Under the pieces are notes generated by a model. The model was not told where the DNA came from. It saw only the letters and a program-made list of their open reading frames with translations, and ran no database searches. A stretch of 23,978 nucleotides of DNA from a virus. Below, piece by piece: positions 19,817 to 23,978 of this stretch; the first letter of the stretch is position 1; each line of letters begins with the position of its first letter. The stretch covers positions 1 through 23,978 of the IMG/VR virus record IMGVR_UViG_3300013233_000160; one strand, given 5' to 3'. Both the position numbers and the translations under genes were made by a program.

Positions 19817-21411
19817 CTCTGCATTGCCTCAGCCTGGGCCACATCTTTTGCAACCCCAGCGCCCTGCTGTGCCATGGCTAGTGCCTCTTGGCCTTGCTGG
19901 GCTTCCTGCTGGGTTTGCATGTCGCTTTCATACTGCTGGTCATCCTTGAAAAAGTTGCGGCTTACTCCGTTCATATTGGCCAACTCTTCCAGTGCTTTGG
20001 CCGCGTCAATCTTCTGCCCAGCGTTGGGGTCAAGCTGGACAAATGGTGTTGCCTGCTGTATCCATCTTTCCACGCCTAGCAAGTCTGTTTGCTGCTGGGC
20101 TTTTGCCAATGGCCCTTGATACTCAACCCTTAATTCTTTGCCCTGTAGTTGCGGTGGTATCTCTGGGAGTTTCCCGGCCCGCATCAGGATGTTAAACACA
20201 CGGTCAATCATCGGGCCGAGTTTTTCCTGCTGATAACGCCCGGCAATGGGGCCAAGAATACGCATATTACGGCGCGTCCGCTCTTCAACCTCGCCAAGGG
20301 TCATTTGCGGGGAGTTGCTTAGTTGCAGCTGGTCAATAAAAAAGGTGTCTCTGATTCTGGCCCTGACATCCTGCATCATCTCCAGGGATAATGGGATATT
20401 GCCATGGTTGCCGAATGTTTGGATCTCTCCGTTGCTGCCGGGCCTGCGGAAGTTTAACCCACCAGGAACAGTGGTAAACGGATAAATGTACCCATCATCA
20501 GGGATTGAAAGAGGGGGATCTACTACTTTCTGCGCTGCCTTTAGCGTTGTGCTCATCATTTTGTTGAGCATTTTAATATCCGGCAAAGCAGTCATGGCCG
20601 GACTGCGCCCATATATTTCTAGCGGGGTCTTAAAAAATCTGGAGACCAAGTAAGGCATTTCATGGTAGCCACCTTCCTGCAAGATATGCTTCTCTTGCTT
20701 CTCCATGTAAATGCTTGCAACAGGAAGGTTTTTGCTATCCTTGCGCCCTGGTTTGCCGTCTTTGCGAGGCTCAACAACGTGGATAATCTCCACTTCATCG
20801 TCAAATTTGCCGTTGCTGTATTTCTTGGCCGTGGCTTTGCCAACGTTCTCAATGCCGAACTTGTCAACGGCTTGCCGGACTGAATACTTAAATAGCCGAT
20901 ATACCGTATCAACTTTACCGCCTACGCCTTCAGCAATGTAACTCTCCGTTAATGGCCTGGTTTGGAATCTCACCTCGCCTAGGTCGTCATGCACAAACAA
21001 ACATGATGTGCCAAAGGCGCAGTATTCCATGTAATCTTCAAAAATCTCTGTAGAGAACCCGGCAGCAGGAGAGTTAAAAACCGAGTACATGACATCTAAG
21101 ACATCTTCCAGCCACAACATAGTTGCGCTGTCTTCCTCGGTTGTGCCGATCATCCGCAGCTTAAACCAGCGTGATGCGGGGTTAGTCATCATGCCATGGA
21201 CTGAGGCGGCCAACATCTCGTTAGCGTGGATTGCCGTGGAATCATAAACTTTGTGTGTTTTTTTCTCGCCCTTTGTCCATTGCTTAGAGATAAAATCACG
21301 GCGGCGCGGGTAAACGTAGTCGCCTACTTCCTGCCAGTGCGACTCCCAAGTGGATCTTAGCCTTTGCAGTGCTTCCAGCCGCTTTATGATTTTATCTTCT
21401 TTGCTGTTCAT
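19813..21411 (-). CDS. portal / head-tail connector protein
   Basis: 532 residues, the usual size of T7-like connectors. The N-terminus RLEALQRLRSTWESHWQEVGDYVYPRRRDF (11-40), then YDSTAIHANEMLAASVHGMMTNPASRWFKLR (56-86), is diagnostic. The wing/stem region includes YMEYCAFGTSCLFVHDD, and the crown side includes QLQLSNSPQMTLGEVEERTRRNMRILGPIAGRYQQEKLGPMIDRVFNIL (361-409). The C-terminal 40 residues are Gln/Ala-rich. It forms the dodecameric DNA portal and docks terminase. No Shine-Dalgarno is visible; a palindrome occupies that space. Confidence 0.9.
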   Translation of the reverse strand: MNSKEDKIIKRLEALQRLRSTWESHWQEVGDYVYPRRRDFISKQWTKGEKKTHKVYDSTAIHANEMLAASVHGMMTNPASRWFKLRMIGTTEEDSATMLWLEDVLDVMYSVFNSPAAGFSTEIFEDYMEYCAFGTSCLFVHDDLGEVRFQTRPLTESYIAEGVGGKVDTVYRLFKYSVRQAVDKFGIENVGKATAKKYSNGKFDDEVEIIHVVEPRKDGKPGRKDSKNLPVASIYMEKQEKHILQEGGYHEMPYLVSRFFKTPLEIYGRSPAMTALPDIKMLNKMMSTTLKAAQKVVDPPLSIPDDGYIYPFTTVPGGLNFRRPGSNGEIQTFGNHGNIPLSLEMMQDVRARIRDTFFIDQLQLSNSPQMTLGEVEERTRRNMRILGPIAGRYQQEKLGPMIDRVFNILMRAGKLPEIPPQLQGKELRVEYQGPLAKAQQQTDLLGVERWIQQATPFVQLDPNAGQKIDAAKALEELANMNGVSRNFFKDDQQYESDMQTQQEAQQGQEALAMAQQGAGVAKDVAQAEAMQR

Positions 21412-21414
21412 TGT

Positions 21415-21428
21415 GTCAATTTATTGAC
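21415..21428. promoter_or_regulatory. 14-bp palindrome just upstream of the portal start
   Basis: GTCAAT, TT, ATTGAC forms a perfect palindrome ending 4 nt before the portal ATG (21409-21411) and taking the place where a ribosome site would lie. It fills half of the 29-nt gap between the small virion gene and the portal gene. It could be an operator, or an RNA element that affects portal translation; a 4-bp stem with 6-nt loop is the only feasible hairpin. Confidence 0.35.
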
Positions 21429-21440
21429 GCTTGGTTGTGG

Positions 21441-21770
21441 CTATGCGCCCAGGAGCCTTTTTCGCTGCCCAGGAGCACGCCCAAGTTCTGCGGTGAGGAT
21501 CGTAGAGCTGCGCCCGGTAGTCTTTTGGCGACGTAGCTGTTCAATGGCTGCGGCTTTTTTCTTTGTTTCGTCGATGCTGGCCTGGATCTGGCCCTCTTGG
21601 AATGTTGCGGCGGCCTGGGCCTGCCGGGCCTCTCGCTCTGGTACTGACTCTTGCGTGGCCGCCGATGCGCCACCAGAGATAAACCGCTCAACCTGCGAGC
21701 CTCGGTCAGTCTCTAGCGGGTGTTTCATCGCCCTGACTGCTCTTGACACCACTGTGCTAATGCTGCCCAT
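21441..21770 (-). CDS. small phage virion-associated protein of unknown function
   Basis: 109 residues, preceded by CCGGAGG, which is read in the upstream gene as its last Arg codons before TAA. The central part is Gln/Ala/Glu-rich helix (PEREARQAQAAATFQEGQIQASIDETKKKAAAIEQLRRQ). The C-terminus TTGRSSTILTAELG, then RKRLLGA, matches a motif (GRxSTILT...LLG) I associate with small proteins next to terminase or portal genes in many podoviruses. The role is not established. Confidence 0.7.
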   Translation of the reverse strand: MGSISTVVSRAVRAMKHPLETDRGSQVERFISGGASAATQESVPEREARQAQAAATFQEGQIQASIDETKKKAAAIEQLRRQKTTGRSSTILTAELGRAPGQRKRLLGA

Positions 21771-21774
21771 TTAA

Positions 21775-22260
21775 TTACCTCCGGTACTCGTAGCCAGCCA
21801 GGGTAAACCCCATGGCCTGATAAAATTTTGACACTCTTTTGCCTGCACCGGCGCCATTCGATAAAGCGCAAACAGCACAGTCATTTTCTTGACACCACTT
21901 AGTAAACCATTTAATAATCTTGATTGCAAGATAATTCCCACGATATTCCGGCATGATGTAGAATGTCAAGTCATTTCCTGCTTTATCATAACTGAAAAAC
22001 AACTCCGAGACGTAGCCAATAAAATAGCCAATTACTTGACGGTTTGCTTGGCTGTCCCTTGCCACCAGGACTAATGCGTTGGGGTCTTGGCATAGCTCGG
22101 TTATAAACTGTGTCACTTTTTTGACACTGTAACTAAAGACTGAAAAAGTCCCCTCTTTGTGCGCTTTGATGCCTAACTCTGCCATCTCCTGCGCGTCTGC
22201 TGGCGTGGCTAGGCTGAGGATTAGTTGTGGTTTTGGCTTGGCTTTAGCTGAGTGGGTCAT
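21775..22260 (-). CDS. GNAT-family N-acetyltransferase
   Basis: 161 residues from ATG 22260, which overlaps the end of the large terminase gene by 17 nt; an in-frame ATG at 22341 would add 27 non-homologous-looking residues read entirely inside terminase and is rejected. Motif A is clear: FYIMPEYRGNYLAIKIIKWFTKWCQE (100-125) with the R-G-x-x-x-A acetyl-CoA loop, followed by motif B GKRVSKFYQAMGFTLAGYEY (140-159). It transfers an acetyl group from acetyl-CoA to an unknown acceptor. Such genes recur near terminase or portal in podoviruses, perhaps modifying virion or host proteins. Confidence 0.85.
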   Translation of the reverse strand: MTHSAKAKPKPQLILSLATPADAQEMAELGIKAHKEGTFSVFSYSVKKVTQFITELCQDPNALVLVARDSQANRQVIGYFIGYVSELFFSYDKAGNDLTFYIMPEYRGNYLAIKIIKWFTKWCQENDCAVCALSNGAGAGKRVSKFYQAMGFTLAGYEYRR

Positions 22261-23680
22261 AGTCCATGCCTGAGACTCTTGGTAATCTAAGGTTGTGTGG
22301 CATTGTTTCTGCGGCCACTCTGCTTTGCACCGGATACGCAAAAGTCAGGGCCAGTGCGTCCGACCTGTCCGGGCTACATCCTAGTCTTTTTTTTATGTCC
22401 TCTTTGGCCTCTAACTGCTTTTGCCCGGACATTTTATTGTAAAAAAACTCAGGGGTAACTAGCTCCCTCTCTAAATGCTGGTCAATAGGGAGACTAACCT
22501 GCTTTGTTGCTAGCCAGGCCCGGAGATCATCCCACATTGCTATACGCTTGTTTTTGTACTTAGGATCGACTCCGTCAGTTGTGGCAAAATTAATTGCCCT
22601 GACTTGCTTAAATCCCCACTGCTGTAACAGATCAAACGCCCCGGCCCCATAGCCTCCGGTGTTGTCCATATAAACAGCATCAACTTGACCGACTATACCA
22701 ACATAATCAGCCACTTTGCGAGCAATGTCAATCTCATTTAATCCCCTGAACCCCTCTATCTCATGGACATGATTACCTTGCCGCCAACAAATAACTGTCT
22801 CATCATCACCAAAACGAGCGCAGTCAACACCAATGATATGTGGAGCATAGCTGTATGTTGTTTTGTCTAGCTCTGTCTCCATTGCCAGTGTCACAGTATC
22901 TTGCGGAATTAGCGTTGTTATTGACTGCTGAGGAGGTAGTCCGAGGACACGAACCCTGAAAAAATCTGAATCAACCCCGTAATCCTCCTGCCAGGCTTTG
23001 ATCTGCTCCTGATCTGCATAGCGGCATTTACGAGTATCAATAATAATTTTGTGCCAGCGGTGAGCCTGAGAGCCGAAACACGCATCATAAAAAGGGCCAC
23101 TGTTTTGTGTTGGATTACCGAATATCAACCACTTACGGTAGCCACCCTCTGTTGCCGTTGCGCCCTCTGATACCTCGTAGATACTGTGGGGTATTGCGCT
23201 GGCCTCATCAAAAATTTGCAGCATGTACTGCTCATGCGCCCCGGCAAATGCCTCGCTGTTGTGCTCTGTCTGAGGCATTGCTGAGGCAAACCACGTCTCC
23301 TCAGCGCCGACAAAGGAAAATTTAGTTGCTGTCCATTTAAACCAATCTTTGACTAATGATCTGTTGTGCCATTTTGCCAGCTCCCGCCACGTTTTTTGCG
23401 CTAATTGTTTTTCTGTGTTTGCTGTAACGATGACTTGGGGGTGGGGGTGCATCGTTAAAAAAAAGATGATAAGTCCAGCAGTTAGCGCAGATTTCCCGGA
23501 GCTATGGCCGGAAGAAACAGCGAAGCGATCATATTTAAAAAAATTATCGCACAGCTCTCTTTGCCAGTCATCAAGTGCCATCAATACGACATCGGTTAAA
23601 AAACCGGCTGGGTCATTGCCGTATTTTTCGAGCAGATATTCAGCGTTTTCGGCTGTTTGCGTGATTTGCTTTGGTGGCAT
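22244..23680 (-). CDS. terL: terminase large subunit
   Basis: 478 residues. ATPase: Walker A SGHSSGKS (57-64), Walker B YMLQIFDEAS (152-161) with D158/E159, and coupling-like FGNPTQNSGPFYDA. Nuclease: GVDCARFGDDE (D286), YMDNTGGYGAGAFD (D339) and SPDRSDALALTFA (D441), the three acidic sites of the RNase H-like headful nuclease. All catalytic residues are present. It cuts concatemeric DNA and pumps it through the portal. ATG 23680 lies 15 nt after the small-subunit stop without an obvious ribosome site, so it probably relies on coupling. Confidence 0.93.
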   Translation of the reverse strand: MPPKQITQTAENAEYLLEKYGNDPAGFLTDVVLMALDDWQRELCDNFFKYDRFAVSSGHSSGKSALTAGLIIFFLTMHPHPQVIVTANTEKQLAQKTWRELAKWHNRSLVKDWFKWTATKFSFVGAEETWFASAMPQTEHNSEAFAGAHEQYMLQIFDEASAIPHSIYEVSEGATATEGGYRKWLIFGNPTQNSGPFYDACFGSQAHRWHKIIIDTRKCRYADQEQIKAWQEDYGVDSDFFRVRVLGLPPQQSITTLIPQDTVTLAMETELDKTTYSYAPHIIGVDCARFGDDETVICWRQGNHVHEIEGFRGLNEIDIARKVADYVGIVGQVDAVYMDNTGGYGAGAFDLLQQWGFKQVRAINFATTDGVDPKYKNKRIAMWDDLRAWLATKQVSLPIDQHLERELVTPEFFYNKMSGQKQLEAKEDIKKRLGCSPDRSDALALTFAYPVQSRVAAETMPHNLRLPRVSGMDYDPLS

Positions 23681-23695
23681 CGTGTTGTAATTGCG

Positions 23696-23978
23696 TTATT
23701 TCTTGGCTGCGGCTATGGCCTCTGCTGCGCCGACCAGGGGCGCGCCGTCCTTGCCTGTAATCTCTTGCCGATCACGCCAACCCCAATTATTTGTGAGATT
23801 AAATTTCGCTCCGTTGGCGTGGGGGCCATAGAGATTATCCTCGGCAAACATATGACATAACAATTTAGCGCGCTTAATTGCGTCAGAGAACTTTAAATGA
23901 TGCTCAGATTCCCCTTTTTCGTAGTCGAGTAGAGTTTCCCTGGTCGTTTTAAGTGCATAAGCAAGAGAGGTGATAGTC
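23696..23978 (-). CDS. terS: terminase small subunit (partial, N-terminus outside window)
   Basis: The last 93 codons are present and run off the right edge; TAA is at 23696-23698. LKFSDAIKRAKLLCHMFAEDNLYG, then AKFNLTNNWGWRDRQEITG, is the typical C-terminal half of small terminase subunits in which FxLKNxxGWxDxxE is conserved, after a helical region (ALKTTRETLLDYEKGESEHH). The end is Ala/Lys-rich. It recognises the packaging site and presents DNA to the large subunit directly downstream. Confidence 0.85.
   Translation of the reverse strand, partial: TITSLAYALKTTRETLLDYEKGESEHHLKFSDAIKRAKLLCHMFAEDNLYGPHANGAKFNLTNNWGWRDRQEITGKDGAPLVGAAEAIAAAKK

Noticed and set aside
22110-22127. Inverted repeat GTGTCA-CTTTTT-TGACAC
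   Set aside because: It lies within the coding sequence of the GNAT gene without further context; similar TTGACAC words nearby are read in different frames and look coincidental.
1-23978. CRISPR arrays, tRNA genes, insertion sequences, integrase or attachment sites
   Set aside because: No regularly spaced repeats, cloverleaf sequences, transposase or recombinase motifs were seen on reading both strands; att sites cannot be recognised without the host junction.

Overview
The window is part of a tailed-phage genome (free phage or prophage) with a short-tailed, podovirus-type virion. Three things support this: a T7-type head-tail connector, gp11/gp12-like tail-tube genes and a run of ejection proteins; a head module (portal, Bbp19-like protein, scaffold, capsid, cement protein) in the order I recall from Bordetella phage BPP-1; and almost wall-to-wall coding with ATGA/TAATG overlaps. 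The host is probably Gram-negative, judged only from the type of phage. I see no integrase, repressor, tRNA, transposase or reverse transcriptase here.

Left arm (1-4922, + strand) is an early DNA-metabolism module. In order it holds: an SSB-like protein with a Cys cluster and an acidic tail ending in Phe; a RecD2-like protein cut off just before its helicase core; a small helix-turn-helix protein; a 45-residue membrane peptide; a WalJ/YycJ-type metallo-beta-lactamase-fold protein; a DUF6948-type protein; a 33-residue Gly-Asp/Tyr/Ser repeat microprotein; a coiled-coil protein broken by a frameshift; and a RuvC-like resolvase.

Convergence zone (4923-5085) is the one sizeable gap between the two gene sets. 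It carries a strong hairpin terminator that works best leftward, a leftward TTGACA/TAAATT promoter-like pair with a 17-nt spacer, and between them an unused perfect Shine-Dalgarno on the + strand. Together these predict a roughly 80-nt leftward small RNA whose terminator loop is complementary to the ribosome-binding region of an early gene. This is the most original observation in the window and is untested.

Right arm (5086-23978, - strand) is the late operon, read right to left: small terminase subunit (cut by the window edge), large terminase subunit, GNAT acetyltransferase, a small virion-type protein, portal, Bbp19-like protein, scaffold, a lysis cassette (membrane peptide, M15 endolysin, holin, a 56-residue protein), major capsid, cement protein, gp11-like tail protein, an unassigned structural protein, gp12-like nozzle, three to four ejection proteins, tail fibre and fibre-assembly protein. 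Notable here are lysis genes inside the head module, a G-U-containing RNA hairpin between the cement and gp11-like genes, and a large ejection protein that looks split in two by a 25-nt phase change at a short imperfect repeat.
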